A stretch of 64,000 bases of DNA from Aquincola agrisoli (GCF_036621135.1 NZ_JAZIBG010000019.1:186001-250000); one strand, 5' to 3'. Counted from the stretch's first letter, positions 1 to 11,033 are shown. Notes: generated by a model from the letters alone, not told the origin. Program-made: numbers and translations.

Positions 1-177
1 CACCCGCATGCCCGGGACGGCGGCGCGCGAGGCCGCGGCCGCCAGTTCGCGCACCTGGCCCGCCAGCGCGGCGTCCACGCCGCGCGGTGCCTGCTGGGCA
101 TGGGCCGGGGCGAGCAGGGCGATCCAGGCGGCCAGCAGCATCAGCATGAGCATCAGCGCGCGCGCAGCACCGCGCAC
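1..177 (-). CDS. flgA: Flagellar basal-body P-ring formation chaperone FlgA (3' part outside window)
   Basis: Only the N-terminal part is present; the gene runs off the left edge. From a GTG at 177 the translation has an arginine-bearing n-region, a Leu/Met/Ala hydrophobic core and an Ala-His-Ala cleavage site, then a short mature region ending in PGMRV at the edge. FlgA is the periplasmic chaperone that assembles FlgI into the P ring. Identification rests mainly on the signal peptide, the start of the mature sequence and the divergent position next to flgB, the usual place of flgA in betaproteobacteria. The start is uncertain: in-frame ATGs at 153, 147 and 141 and a GTG at 237 are alternatives, and none has a clear ribosome binding site. 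Confidence 0.7.
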   Translation of the reverse strand, partial: MRGAARALMLMLMLLAAWIALLAPAHAQQAPRGVDAALAGQVRELAAAASRAAVPGMRV

Positions 178-377
178 CCGTTGCGCGGCGGCGCTGCGGC
201 AGGGTCGGTCCACTGCGGGGAAGGAGGCTTGTTCCACGGCGGCCAATGTAGGTTCGGCGGGCGGGCCCGCAGGCAGCGAAGTAGCCTCGATTGACCTTGC
301 TATTCGCGCTGATCCGCAAGGGGGGGCTGTCGACAATGGCCGCACAGCCCGGCAGGCCTTGCCGCAGGGGACCTTGC

Positions 378-788
378 ATGATTGATCGCCTCACCGACAC
401 GCTGAACTTCCAGGCGCAGGCCTTGACGCTGCGCTCGGAGCGCCATCAGCTCATCGCCAGCAACATCGCCAACGCGGACACGCCGGGCTATGTGGCGCGC
501 GACATGAACTTTTCGCAGGCTTTGCGCAGCGCCATCGGCGACCGCAGCGCGGCATCGCAGCTCAAGGCCACGGCCGCGGGCCACCTGCAGGCTTCGGGCG
601 GCATGGCCGGCGGCCCCGAGATGCGCTACGCCGCCGCCAGCCAGACCAGCCTCGACAGCAACACGGTCGACATGGACCGCGAGCGCGCCACCTTCGTCGA
701 CAACACCCTGAAGTACGAGGCCGCGCTGCGCTTCCTCGGCGGCAGTGTGCGCACGATGGTCGACGCGATCAAGGGCCAGGCGCAATGA
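378..788 (+). CDS. flgB: Flagellar basal-body rod protein FlgB
   Basis: 136 aa, normal for FlgB, a proximal rod subunit. The N-terminal flagellar rod signature (LIASNIANADTPGYVARD) is clear at about residues 25-42, and the C-terminal helix (FVDNTLKYEAALRFL) is present. The ATG at 378 is chosen over an in-frame ATG at 291 because it begins the conserved MIDRLTDTLNFQAQAL sequence and follows AGGGG at 366-370. It is the first gene of flgBCDEF and diverges from flgA. I could not find a convincing sigma-28 or sigma-54 promoter between the two genes. Confidence 0.95.
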   Translation: MIDRLTDTLNFQAQALTLRSERHQLIASNIANADTPGYVARDMNFSQALRSAIGDRSAASQLKATAAGHLQASGGMAGGPEMRYAAASQTSLDSNTVDMDRERATFVDNTLKYEAALRFLGGSVRTMVDAIKGQAQ

Positions 789-816
789 CGCGGCGCGCGC
801 GTCACGGGGAGCTCCC

Positions 817-1260
817 ATGAGCATGTTCCAGATCTTCAACGTGTCCGGCAGCGCGGTCAGCGCGCAGAGCCAGCGGCTCAACACCGTGGCCTCCAACCTG
901 GCCAATGCCGACACCGTGGCGGGACCCGACGGCACCGCCTACAAGGCGCGCCAGGTGGTCTTCCAGACCGAGCTGATGGGGGCCCAGGCCGTGCAGGGCG
1001 GCTTGCCGCCCGACGGCGTGGCCGCTGCCGCCGGCGTGCGCGTGTCCACCGTGGTGGAGGACAACACGCCCGGCCGCCGCGTGCACGACCCGAAGAACCC
1101 GAGCGCCGACGGCGACGGCTACGTGACGTACAGCAACGTCAACGCGGTCGAGGAGATCGTCAACATGATCTCCGCCTCGCGTTCCTACCAGAACAACATC
1201 GAAGTCATGAACACCGCCAAGTCCCTGCTGCAGAAGACGCTGCAGATGGGCCAGGGCTGA
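817..1260 (+). CDS. flgC: Flagellar basal-body rod protein FlgC
   Basis: 147 aa proximal rod subunit. It carries the N-terminal rod motif (TVASNLANADTVAGPDGTAY, about residues 24-43) and a C-terminal region with NAVEEIVNMISASRSYQNN, the standard FlgC ending. GGGGAG at 806-811 sets the ATG at 817; a second ATG lies two codons later. It begins 28 nt after flgB stops, so it is very probably cotranscribed with it. Together with FlgB, FlgF and FlgG it forms the rod in the periplasm. Confidence 0.95.
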   Translation: MSMFQIFNVSGSAVSAQSQRLNTVASNLANADTVAGPDGTAYKARQVVFQTELMGAQAVQGGLPPDGVAAAAGVRVSTVVEDNTPGRRVHDPKNPSADGDGYVTYSNVNAVEEIVNMISASRSYQNNIEVMNTAKSLLQKTLQMGQG

Positions 1261-1278
1261 AGCTGAGGAACGTCCCCG

Positions 1279-1935
1279 ATGAGCACATCTCCTGTGGCCG
1301 GCGTCAGCTACGACGGCAACGGCTTCAACTACGGCGGCGCCACGACGACCAAGGAGTCCGACGGCAGCGACCGCTTCCTGAAGCTGCTCGTCGCCCAGAT
1401 GCAGAACCAGGATCCGCTGAACCCGATGGACAACGCGCAGGTGACGAGCCAGATCGCGCAGATCAACACCGTCACCGGCATCGAGAAGCTGAACACCACC
1501 GTCGACGGGCTGAACGCGCAGTTCGTCCAGATGCAGGCGCTGCAGGGCGCGACGCTCGTCGGCACCGACGTCATCGTCGCCGGCAACAAGCTGTCGACCA
1601 ACGACGCCGGCGTGGTCCAGGGCGGCTTCGACCTGGGCGGCGCCGCCGACTCGGTGAAGATCGAGATCCTCAGCGGCAGCGGGCAGCTGCTCGACACGGT
1701 CAACCTCGGCGCGCAGACAACGGGCCGCCACAGCTTCGACTGGAAGCCTCCCGAGGGCGTCGCCGCCTCCAACGGGCAGAGCTTCCGCGTCGTCGCCAAG
1801 AGCGGCGCCAGCACCGTGACCGCGACGCCGCTGATGCGCGACACGGTCGACGCCGTGAGCACCGGCGATTCCCTGCAACTGCAGCTCAGCCGCTCCGGCA
1901 CCGTGAAGTACACGGACATCAAAGCCTTCAACTGA
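1279..1935 (+). CDS. flgD: Flagellar hook assembly scaffold FlgD
   Basis: 218 aa hook-cap protein that guides polymerisation of FlgE and is discarded when the hook is complete. The N-terminal conserved segment (FLKLLVAQMQNQDPLNPMDN, about residues 34-53) is diagnostic. It is followed by the Tudor/FNIII-like FlgD Ig region (GRHSFDWKPPEG) and a C-terminal VDAVSTGDS...LQLSRSGTV segment. It starts 18 nt after flgC with AGGAA upstream. The length fits the family. Confidence 0.95.
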   Translation: MSTSPVAGVSYDGNGFNYGGATTTKESDGSDRFLKLLVAQMQNQDPLNPMDNAQVTSQIAQINTVTGIEKLNTTVDGLNAQFVQMQALQGATLVGTDVIVAGNKLSTNDAGVVQGGFDLGGAADSVKIEILSGSGQLLDTVNLGAQTTGRHSFDWKPPEGVAASNGQSFRVVAKSGASTVTATPLMRDTVDAVSTGDSLQLQLSRSGTVKYTDIKAFN

Positions 1936-1959
1936 CGCCTCGACCCACAGGACCCCACC

Positions 1960-3228
1960 ATGAGCTTCCAACAAGGCCTGTCGGGCCTCAACGCCAGCAG
2001 CAAGAACCTCGACGTCATCGGCAACAACATTGCCAATGCCAACACCTACGGCGCCAAGACCTCGCGCGCCGAGTTCGCCGACATGTACGCCAGCGCCCTC
2101 AACGGCGCCGGCGCCAACCATATCGGCATCGGCGTGAACCTGCAGACCGTGGCGCAGCAGTTCACCCAGGGGAACATCACCACCACCGACAACGGGATGG
2201 ACATCTCCATCAACGGCGGCGGCTTCTTCCAGGTCACCGACGGCAAGAACCCGACGATGTACACACGCAACGGCCAGTTCAAGGTCGACCGCGAGGGCTA
2301 CATCGTCAACAACGACAAGCTCAACCTGCTCGGCTATCCCGCCGACGGCGCGGGGGTGATCCAGCCGGGCCTTTCGCAGCCGCTGAGGCTGCCCACCGCC
2401 GGCATCAGCCCGCAGGTCACGACCTCGATCGACCTCGAGATGAACCTGGATTCGCGCCTGGGCGCCACCGCACCCGCCAGCGGCACCGGCATCGACTTCA
2501 ACGACGCCAAGACCTACAACAACGCGACGTCGCACACGCTGTACGACGCCAAGGGCCAGCAGGTCGCGATGACCTACTACTTCCAGAAGGCGGCCTCGCC
2601 GGCGGACACCTGGAACATCTACGCCACGGCCAACGGCACCTCGGTGGCGGGCACCAACGCGGCGCCGCAGCCGCTCACGACCGTCACCTTCAGCACCGAC
2701 GGCGGCACCATCACCAGCCCGGCGGGGCCGGTGACGATCGACATCCCGGCGTCGACCAACACCGCAGGCGCGGCGACGCTGCCCATCACCGGGATCCAGT
2801 TCGACCTGTCGAACTCCACGCAGTACGGCTCGGCCTTCGGCGTGTCCGACCTGCTGCAGGACGGCTATGCCGCCGGCACGCTCTCGGGCGTCGTGGTCGA
2901 GGACAACGGCATCGTGCTGGCGCGCTACTCCAACGGCGAATCCAAGCCCGTGGGCCAGATCGAGCTGGCCAACTTCCGCAACCCGCAGGGGCTGCAGCCG
3001 CTGGGCGGCAACCTGTGGGCGCGCACCTACACGTCGGGCGATCCGGTCGTCAACGTGCCCGGCGAGGGCAACATGGGCGGGCTGCAGGCCGGGGCGCTGG
3101 AGGAGTCGAACGTCGACCTCACCGGCGAGCTGGTCAACATGATCACCGCCCAGCGCATCTACCAGGCCAACGCGCAGACGATCAAGACGCAGGACCAGGT
3201 CCTGCAGACGCTGGTCAGCCTGCGCTGA
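1960..3228 (+). CDS. flgE: Flagellar hook protein FlgE
   Basis: 422 aa, the hook subunit. The N-terminal D0 region (LNASSKNLDVIGNNIANANT, about residues 10-29) and the C-terminal D0 helix (LVNMITAQRIYQANAQTIKT) frame a variable middle rich in Thr, Ser, Gly and Asn, as expected for the surface-exposed D1/D2 domains. It starts 24 nt after flgD. The length is typical for betaproteobacterial FlgE. Confidence 0.95.
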   Translation: MSFQQGLSGLNASSKNLDVIGNNIANANTYGAKTSRAEFADMYASALNGAGANHIGIGVNLQTVAQQFTQGNITTTDNGMDISINGGGFFQVTDGKNPTMYTRNGQFKVDREGYIVNNDKLNLLGYPADGAGVIQPGLSQPLRLPTAGISPQVTTSIDLEMNLDSRLGATAPASGTGIDFNDAKTYNNATSHTLYDAKGQQVAMTYYFQKAASPADTWNIYATANGTSVAGTNAAPQPLTTVTFSTDGGTITSPAGPVTIDIPASTNTAGAATLPITGIQFDLSNSTQYGSAFGVSDLLQDGYAAGTLSGVVVEDNGIVLARYSNGESKPVGQIELANFRNPQGLQPLGGNLWARTYTSGDPVVNVPGEGNMGGLQAGALEESNVDLTGELVNMITAQRIYQANAQTIKTQDQVLQTLVSLR

Positions 3229-3271
3229 CGCTCAGCGCAGCCACGCCGGCGGCTGACGACGGAGGAACCGA

Positions 3272-4000
3272 ATGGACCGCATGATCTACCTGTCGATGTC
3301 GGGCGCCAAGGCGACCCTGCAGCGGCAGGACGTGCTTTCGCACAACCTGGCCAACGCCACCACCACGGGCTTCCGGGCCGAGCTGCAGGCATTCCGCGCC
3401 GTGCCCGTGCGCGGCGACGGGGCGAGCACGCGCGTGTATTCGCTGGAGTCTACCGTCGGCTACAACGACCTGCCCGGGGCCGTGCAGGCGACGGGCCGCG
3501 ACCTCGACGTCGCGATGAAGGGCAACGCCTGGCTCGCGGTGCAGGGGCTGGACGGCACCGAGGCCTACACCCGTGCCGGTGCGCTCGACGTCACCGCCGA
3601 GGGCACGCTGGTGACCCAGGGCGGCCTGACCGTCATGGGCGACGGCGGCCCGCTCACGGTGCCGCCGAACAGCCAGGTCAGCATCGCCCCCAACGGCACG
3701 GTGAGCGCGAAGACGCCGGGCCAGGCGGCGGTGGAGGTCGGCCGGCTGAAGCTCGTGACGCCCGAGGGGCCGATGACACGCGGCGACGACGGGCTCTTCC
3801 GCGCGCCGCAGGGCGACCTCGCGGCCGACGATGCAGCGCGCCTGCAGGATGGCGCGCTGGAAGGCTCCAACGTCAGCGCCGTCGAGACGATGGTCGCGAT
3901 GATCTCCGCGGGCCGGCAGTTCGAGCAGCAGATGAAGCTGCTGCAGACGGCGGAACGCCAGGGCACGACCGCCGCCAAGCTGCTGTCGACCAGCGGCTGA
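3272..4000 (+). CDS. flgF: Flagellar basal-body rod protein FlgF
   Basis: 242 aa. The start MDRMIYLSMSGAK and the LSHNLANATTTGFRAELQAF segment identify FlgF rather than its paralogue FlgG. The C-terminal EGSNVSAVETMVAMISAGRQ segment is also typical. GGAGG precedes the ATG at a good distance. It is the last flagellar gene here: its stop codon abuts the stop of a convergent protease gene, so flgG and the rest of the hook genes do not follow. Confidence 0.93.
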   Translation: MDRMIYLSMSGAKATLQRQDVLSHNLANATTTGFRAELQAFRAVPVRGDGASTRVYSLESTVGYNDLPGAVQATGRDLDVAMKGNAWLAVQGLDGTEAYTRAGALDVTAEGTLVTQGGLTVMGDGGPLTVPPNSQVSIAPNGTVSAKTPGQAAVEVGRLKLVTPEGPMTRGDDGLFRAPQGDLAADDAARLQDGALEGSNVSAVETMVAMISAGRQFEQQMKLLQTAERQGTTAAKLLSTSG

Positions 4001-4660
4001 TCAGGGCTTCTTCTCGAGACGCAGCGTGTCGTTGAGCTGCTTCATCTGGAAGCGGCTCAGGAAGCTGTTGCCCAGCAGCACGTAGGGCATCTGCGCCGGC
4101 AGCACGACCGCCGGCACCTGGTACACCTCCACGCCGCCGACGCGCACCGAGGTCAGCGTGACCAGGTTCACCGGCACGGGGCCGTTGGCCGTCTGCGTCA
4201 TGCCGCGCTGGCCGCGCCGGTAGTCCAGGCCGATCCGGTCCGCCTCCGCCTGCGACAGCGACACCATCGTGGCCCCGGTGTCCACCATGAACTGCACCGT
4301 CTTGCCGTTGATCTGCCCGCCGGACATGAAGTGCCCGCCGGTGCCGGCCGTCAGCACCACGTCGCCCGCGGTGTCCGCAGCCGATTTGCCCGCCAGGCTG
4401 ACCGGCGCGGCGCCGATGCGCAGCAGCAGCTGCGAGCCGGCGATCTCCACGCGGGCGCCCTCGGGGCCGACGGCCAGCAGCTTGACGGCGCCGTGCGATG
4501 CACCGACGGCCAGGGTGCGGGGCTGGCCGTCGATCACGAGCAGCGCGGCGCGTTCGCCCATGCTGCCGTTGAACGTCACGCTCTGGGCGCCGGCGTGCAG
4601 GCTGGCCGCCGCGGCCAGGACCGGCAGCAGCCCGCGGGCGGCGCGCAGGGCGGACCGCAT
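4001..4660 (-). CDS. Retropepsin-like (clan AA) aspartic protease, exported
   Basis: 219 aa with an N-terminal signal-like segment ending in HAGAQ. A single aspartic protease motif (FMVDTGATMVSLS, about residues 133-145) is followed by the TQTANGPVPVNLVTL and VLLGNSFLSRF segments of the single-domain retropepsin-like family (TIGR02281 type). It would act as a dimer in the periplasm; the substrate is unknown. Its ATG overlaps the yajQ stop by one base, so translation is probably coupled. It converges tail to tail with flgF with no spacer between the stop codons. Confidence 0.85.
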   Translation of the reverse strand: MRSALRAARGLLPVLAAAASLHAGAQSVTFNGSMGERAALLVIDGQPRTLAVGASHGAVKLLAVGPEGARVEIAGSQLLLRIGAAPVSLAGKSAADTAGDVVLTAGTGGHFMSGGQINGKTVQFMVDTGATMVSLSQAEADRIGLDYRRGQRGMTQTANGPVPVNLVTLTSVRVGGVEVYQVPAVVLPAQMPYVLLGNSFLSRFQMKQLNDTLRLEKKP

Positions 4661-5157
4661 CAGTCGCGGAAGTTGTTGAAGGACAGCGGCACGTCCACGT
4701 CCTTCTTCAGCAGCGCCATCGCGGCCTGCAGGTCGTCGCGCTTGGCGCCGGTCACGCGCACCGTGTCGCCCTGGATCGCCGCCTGCACCTTCAGCTTGCT
4801 CTGCTTGACGATGCCCTGGATCTTCTTGCCCAGCTCGGCGTTGATGCCCGCCTTGAGCACCAGCACCTGCTTGACCTTGTCGCCGCCGATCTTCTCGATC
4901 TTGGCGCTGTCGTCGATAAAGCGTGCATCGACGCTGCGCTTGCTGAGCTTGGCGACCAGCACGTCCTTGACCTGGCCGATCTGGAAATCGCTGTCGCCGT
5001 AGAGGGTGATCGTCTTTTCGGTGGGCTTGTCCGCCAGTTCCACGCGGGCGCTGGAGCCCTTGAAGTCGAAGCGGGTGGCAATCTCCTTGCCGGCCTGGTC
5101 CACGGCGTTGCGCACCTCGACGAGGTTGGGTTCGAGAACGGTGTCGAAACTCGGCAT
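4660..5157 (-). CDS. yajQ: YajQ family cyclic-di-GMP/nucleotide-binding protein
   Basis: 165 aa, matching YajQ (UPF0234). It begins MPSFDTVLEPNLVEVRNAVD and has the ATRFDFKGSSA segment, IQGDTVRVTGAKRDDLQ, and an end at PLSFNNFRD. Family members bind nucleotides; a Xanthomonas homologue binds cyclic di-GMP and acts as a transcriptional cofactor. The ATG at 5157 is chosen over one three codons upstream because it begins the conserved sequence. The gene diverges from murB across 62 bp, which must hold both promoters. Confidence 0.92.
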   Translation of the reverse strand: MPSFDTVLEPNLVEVRNAVDQAGKEIATRFDFKGSSARVELADKPTEKTITLYGDSDFQIGQVKDVLVAKLSKRSVDARFIDDSAKIEKIGGDKVKQVLVLKAGINAELGKKIQGIVKQSKLKVQAAIQGDTVRVTGAKRDDLQAAMALLKKDVDVPLSFNNFRD

Positions 5158-5219
5158 GGGAAGCACCCGCTACGGAGTGGAGAAAGGGTTGGGAGGGAGG
5201 AATCGGCGAAAATTCTGCC

Positions 5220-6269
5220 ATGCAACGCTTGGCAACGGCCTTACAGATCGAGCACGACGCGAGCCTGCGCACGCTCAACACCTTCGGCCTGCCGGCCGTG
5301 GCGCGTACGCTGGTGCGCATCGACAGCGCCCGGGCCGTGCGCCGGGTGGTCGACCACCCCGAGTATGGCCGCGCGCCCAAGCTGGTGCTCGGCGGCGGCA
5401 GCAACATGGTCTTCACGCGCGACGTGTCGCCCGTCGTCCTGAAGGTCGAGGTGCGCGGCCGCCGCCTGGTCGAGGAGCGGCCCGATGCCTGGATCGTGGA
5501 AGCGGGTGCCGGCGAGAACTGGCACGACTTCGTCGCCTGGACGCTCGCCCAGGGCTGGCCCGGCCTCGAGAACCTCGCGTTGATCCCGGGCACCGTGGGC
5601 GCCGCCCCGGTGCAGAACATCGGGGCCTACGGCATCGAGCTGAAGGACCGCTTCGAGTCGCTGAGCACCGTCGACCTGGTCACCGGCCGCAGCGTCACCC
5701 TCGACGCACGCACCTGCGCCTTCGGCTACCGCGACAGCGTCTTCAAGCAGGAAGGCTTCGGCGGGCTGGCGGGCAAGAGCGTCATCACCCACGTGCGCTT
5801 CCGCCTGCCCAGGCCTTGGCAGCCGGTGCTCGGCTACCTCGAGCTCGAGCGCCGGATGCACGAGACCGGCAACTTCGCACCTGACGCGCAGACGGTGTTC
5901 GGCTGGGTGTGCGACATCCGGCGCGGCAAGCTGCCCGACCCGAGCGACGTCGGCAATGCGGGCAGCTTCTTCAAGAACCCGGTGGTCACGGTGGAGCAGT
6001 GCCGCGACATCATCGGCCGCGATCCGGCCGTGGTGCACTACCCCATGCCCGACGGCAGCGTGAAGCTGGCCGCCGGCTGGCTGATCGACGCCTGCGGCTG
6101 GAAGGGCAAGAGCGTGGGCCGCGCCGGCGTCTACGAGAAGCAGGCGCTGGTGCTGGTCAACCGGGGCGGCGCGAGCGGGGCCGAGGTCGTGACGCTGGCG
6201 CGCGCGATCCAGGAGAGCGTCTACGGCCGCTTCGGCATCCGGCTGGAGCCCGAGCCCGTCATCGTCTGA
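5220..6269 (+). CDS. murB: UDP-N-acetylenolpyruvoylglucosamine reductase MurB
   Basis: 349 aa, type I MurB. It reduces UDP-GlcNAc-enolpyruvate to UDP-MurNAc with NADPH and FAD in the cytoplasm. FAD-binding motifs LVLGGGSNMVFT and LENLALIPGTVGAAPVQNIG (about residues 58-140), the substrate-site serine in NAGSFFKNP, and the C-terminal glutamate in LEPEPVIV are visible. The length and the C-terminal extension (AAGWLIDACGWKGKSVGRAG) fit the E. coli type. The ribosome binding site is weak. Confidence 0.96.
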   Translation: MQRLATALQIEHDASLRTLNTFGLPAVARTLVRIDSARAVRRVVDHPEYGRAPKLVLGGGSNMVFTRDVSPVVLKVEVRGRRLVEERPDAWIVEAGAGENWHDFVAWTLAQGWPGLENLALIPGTVGAAPVQNIGAYGIELKDRFESLSTVDLVTGRSVTLDARTCAFGYRDSVFKQEGFGGLAGKSVITHVRFRLPRPWQPVLGYLELERRMHETGNFAPDAQTVFGWVCDIRRGKLPDPSDVGNAGSFFKNPVVTVEQCRDIIGRDPAVVHYPMPDGSVKLAAGWLIDACGWKGKSVGRAGVYEKQALVLVNRGGASGAEVVTLARAIQESVYGRFGIRLEPEPVIV

Positions 6270-6275
6270 GCCGGC

Positions 6276-8497
<2,222 letters not shown>

Positions 8498-8501
<4 letters not shown>

Positions 8502-9007
8502 AGGACTTCGAGGCCGGTCAGCTGCCAGGCGCAGCGGCTGAAGTACACCGCGGTGCGCAATTCGGGCTGGCGGTCGAAGGGGTACATGATGAACAGCGGA
8601 CCCTTGTCGCGCACCGGCATCGGCTTGCCGTCCAGCAGGTGGGCGAGCACCACGTCGTAGCGCACGAGGTCGTCGAAGGGGATCTCCACCCGGTAGTCGT
8701 TCAGCGCGATGGCCTGCACCTTCTGGCCGCGCGCGCCGGCGGCGGCCAGCACGTCGCGCACCAGCGGTCCGGTGAACTTGCGCGCCGTGCTGTACCACGG
8801 CGTCCGGGTGAAGATGTCGGCCTGCTGCATGCGGCGCAGCATCCCGGTGTCGAACACCGCCTTGTCGCCCCGGTTGGGCGAGCGGACGCGGCCGACGACG
8901 GTGAGCAGCGGCTCGGCGCTCGGCACTTCCAGGGCCCGGGCCCGCCGCCAGGCCCCACAGCCCAGGGCCAGCCCGCCGATCAGCGTGGCGCGGCGTCGCG
9001 GCGACAT
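8498..9007 (-). CDS. Exported molybdopterin-oxidoreductase-fold protein (COG3915-like)
   Basis: 169 aa. The N-terminus MSPRRRATLIGGLALGCG looks like a signal segment. The rest resembles the small sulfite-oxidase-fold proteins of COG3915 (FTGPLVRDVLAAAGA; DKGPLFIMYPFDRQPEL). The only cysteines I see are one in the signal region and one near the C-terminus, so it may not hold a cofactor and may instead be a binding or sensing subunit. It is directly upstream of and overlaps the hybrid kinase, which suggests a periplasmic partner of its sensor domain; that is inference. An upstream in-frame ATG at 9073 is an alternative start. Confidence 0.75.
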
Positions 9008-9327
9008 CGGCGCGTGACGAACTTCTTCAGCCCCGGAAAGCGCACGGGGCCAGGTCAACGGTGCAGAGGCCATGGGACATGCTGAGGTCAAAGCGGGGAG
9101 GGCGCCGACGGACGAGCCGTGGCCGCTGCAGTGCATTCTAGGGACTGAGCCCGCACGCACGGGCTGCGCCGCACGCCTTACGGACGGCGCCGCCTGGAAC
9201 TGGGTATAGGCTACGCCTGTCGCCCGGTGCGCGGCCTGGCGTTGCCGGGCCGCCGCACCGCAGCCGCGGCCTGGGCTGCCGAGCCGGCAGCGCATCTGTC
9301 TTCCACTGCCATGAAAGAGCCAAGCAT
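9008..9327. other. Divergent intergenic region (kinase operon / thiolase)
   Basis: 320 bp between the start of the molybdopterin-fold protein and the thiolase start. I see no coding potential with a ribosome binding site apart from a possible N-terminal extension of the minus-strand gene. A TAGAAT hexamer reads on the minus strand at 9135-9140 and could be its -10 element. TATAGG at 9205-9210 could serve the thiolase but has no good -35 partner. Confidence 0.5.
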
Positions 9328-10512
9328 ATGAGCAACCGCGATGTAGTGATCCTGGGCGCAGCCCGTTCCGCGGTCGGCGCGTTCGGCGGCGCCCTGTCAG
9401 ACACCGAGCCGGCCGAACTGGCCGGCACCGTGATGAAGGCGGCCATCGAGCGCTCCGGCGTCGATCCGAAGGCCATCAACTACGTGACCGTCGGCAACAC
9501 CATCCCGACCGAGAGCCGGTTCGCCTACGTCGCCCGCGTGGCGTCGATCCAGGCCGGCCTGCCGATGGACTCGGTGGCCATGTCCGTCAACCGGCTGTGT
9601 TCGTCGGGCCTGCAGGGCATCGTCACCACCGCGCAGAACATCCTGCTCGGCGACTGCGACTACGGCATCGGCGGGGGTGTCGAGGTGATGAGCCGCGGCG
9701 GCTACCTGTCGGCCGCCATGCGCAGCGGCGCCCGCATGGGCGACACCAAGCTGGTCGACATGATGGTCGCCACGCTGACCGATCCGTTCGGCGTCGGCCA
9801 CATGGGCATCACCGCCGAGAACCTGGCCGCCAAGTGGGGCATCAGCCGGGAGGAGCAGGATGCGCTGGCCGTCGAGTCGCACCGGCGCGCGGCGGCCGCC
9901 ATCGCCGAAGGCCGCTTCAAGTCGCAGATCGTGCCCATCGTCAAGCAGACCCGCAAGGGCGAGGTCGTCTTCGACACCGACGAGCACGTGAAGCCCGGCA
10001 CCACGCTCGAGGCCCTGGCCAAGATGAAGCCTGCGTTCAAGAAGGACGGCTCCGTCACCGCCGGCAATGCCTCGGGCATCAACGACGGCGCCGCGTTCTT
10101 CGTGCTGGCCGATGCCAAGGTGGCCGCGGCCGGCGGCCACAAGCCGATCGCGCGCCTGGTGTCCTACGCCGTGGCGGGCGTGCCCAACGAGATCATGGGC
10201 GAAGGCCCGATCCCGGCCAGCAAGATGGCGCTGAAGAAGGCCGGCCTGACGCTCGACAAGATCGACGTGATCGAGAGCAACGAGGCCTTCGCGGCGCAGG
10301 CCATCGCGGTGGCGCGCGGCCTGGAGCTGGACATGGCCAAGACCAACGCCAACGGCGGTGCGATCGGCCTGGGCCACCCGATCGGCGCGTCGGGCGCCGT
10401 GATCGCGACCAAGGCGCTGTACGAGCTGCAGCGCACCGGTGGCCGCTATGCATTGGTCACCATGTGCATCGGCGGCGGTCAGGGCATCGCGGCGGTCTTC
10501 GAGCGGCTCTGA
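9328..10512 (+). CDS. bktB: Acetyl-CoA C-acyltransferase / beta-ketothiolase (BktB-like)
   Basis: 394 aa thiolase II. Nucleophilic Cys91 lies in NRLCSSGLQG, the active-site histidine in GLGHPIGASGA and the second cysteine in TMCIGGGQG near the C-terminus. The sequence runs close to Cupriavidus BktB as I remember it (ILLGDCDYGIGGG; FDTDEHVKPG; RYALVTMCIGGGQGIAAVFE), so it may supply beta-ketoacyl-CoA for polyhydroxyalkanoate synthesis or work in fatty-acid and aromatic catabolism. It stands alone: no phaB or phaC is in the window. An AAAGAG-type ribosome binding site precedes the ATG. The exact substrate range cannot be read from sequence. Confidence 0.9.
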   Translation: MSNRDVVILGAARSAVGAFGGALSDTEPAELAGTVMKAAIERSGVDPKAINYVTVGNTIPTESRFAYVARVASIQAGLPMDSVAMSVNRLCSSGLQGIVTTAQNILLGDCDYGIGGGVEVMSRGGYLSAAMRSGARMGDTKLVDMMVATLTDPFGVGHMGITAENLAAKWGISREEQDALAVESHRRAAAAIAEGRFKSQIVPIVKQTRKGEVVFDTDEHVKPGTTLEALAKMKPAFKKDGSVTAGNASGINDGAAFFVLADAKVAAAGGHKPIARLVSYAVAGVPNEIMGEGPIPASKMALKKAGLTLDKIDVIESNEAFAAQAIAVARGLELDMAKTNANGGAIGLGHPIGASGAVIATKALYELQRTGGRYALVTMCIGGGQGIAAVFERL

Positions 10513-10530
10513 CCGGCGGGGCCCGCGGCG

Positions 10531-10554
10531 CCCGATGACAAAACTGTCATCGGG
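10531..10554. promoter_or_regulatory. Perfect palindrome, candidate CusR/CopR-type operator
   Basis: Arms CCCGATGACA and TGTCATCGGG are exact inverted repeats separated by AAAC. The core TGACA-N4-TGTCA has the sequence and spacing of the E. coli CusR box (TGACAA-NN-TTGTCA). It lies upstream of a small exported protein and a response regulator of the heavy-metal (CusR/CopR/CzcR) family. A possible -10 (TAGGAT, 10584-10589) follows at an activator-like distance. It could also be a weak terminator for the thiolase, but there is no T-tract. Confidence 0.6.
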
Positions 10555-10703
10555 CCGTCAGCCTGCCGGCCGGGCCCGCTTCCTAGGATGCCTTCACGCA
10601 TCGGGCACCACGCCTTCCATCGGAGAAGAGGGCGTTGCCCGGGGCGCAGGGGCCGCTGCCTGGCGGCGGCCGCTTCCCTCCCGCTCATCGTGAAAGGCAT
10701 CCC

Positions 10704-11033
10704 ATGAAAGCAAAGTTCACCTTCGGCCTGGCCGTGCTCGGTTTCGCCGGCCTGACGACCCTCTCGCACGCCGCCCCGGCACAGCCGGCGGCCCAGGGCG
10801 CCGCGGCGCCGCTCACACGCGCCGAAGTGCAGGCCGATGCGGCGCTGTGGCGCCGCGCCGGCCTCGACCTGCTGTCGCAGCTCGAGAGCTACGACCCGCA
10901 GAGCGCCGACGTGCAGCGCCGCCTGGCGCTGTACCAGCAGTGGCGTGGCGGCCCGGAATTCCGCGCCGAGCTGGCGCGCCTGCAGGGCACCACCAGCGAA
11001 GCCCGCGCCGCGTCGGCCACGTCGGCGAACTGA
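10704..11033 (+). CDS. Small exported protein (DUF4148-like)
   Basis: 109 aa with a clear signal peptide (basic start MKAKF, hydrophobic core, SHA cleavage site near residue 23), then an Ala/Pro/Gln-rich linker and a helical mature part (LTRAEVQADAALWRRAGLDL). The LTRAEV opening resembles short DUF4148-type periplasmic proteins of Burkholderiales; the match is by eye and not firm. GAAAGG at 10692-10697 supports the start. It lies between a CusR-like palindrome and a metal-type two-component system, so it may be a metal- or stress-induced periplasmic protein. Confidence 0.75.
   Translation: MKAKFTFGLAVLGFAGLTTLSHAAPAQPAAQGAAAPLTRAEVQADAALWRRAGLDLLSQLESYDPQSADVQRRLALYQQWRGGPEFRAELARLQGTTSEARAASATSAN

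Noticed and set aside
291..377. N-terminal extension of FlgB to the ATG at 291
   Set aside because: The extension is not FlgB-like, while the ATG at 378 has AGGGG in place and begins the conserved sequence.
3272..4000. Annotation as FlgG
   Set aside because: The MDRMIYLSMSGAK start, the length of 242 and the operon position fit FlgF; FlgG would be about 260 residues with a different start.
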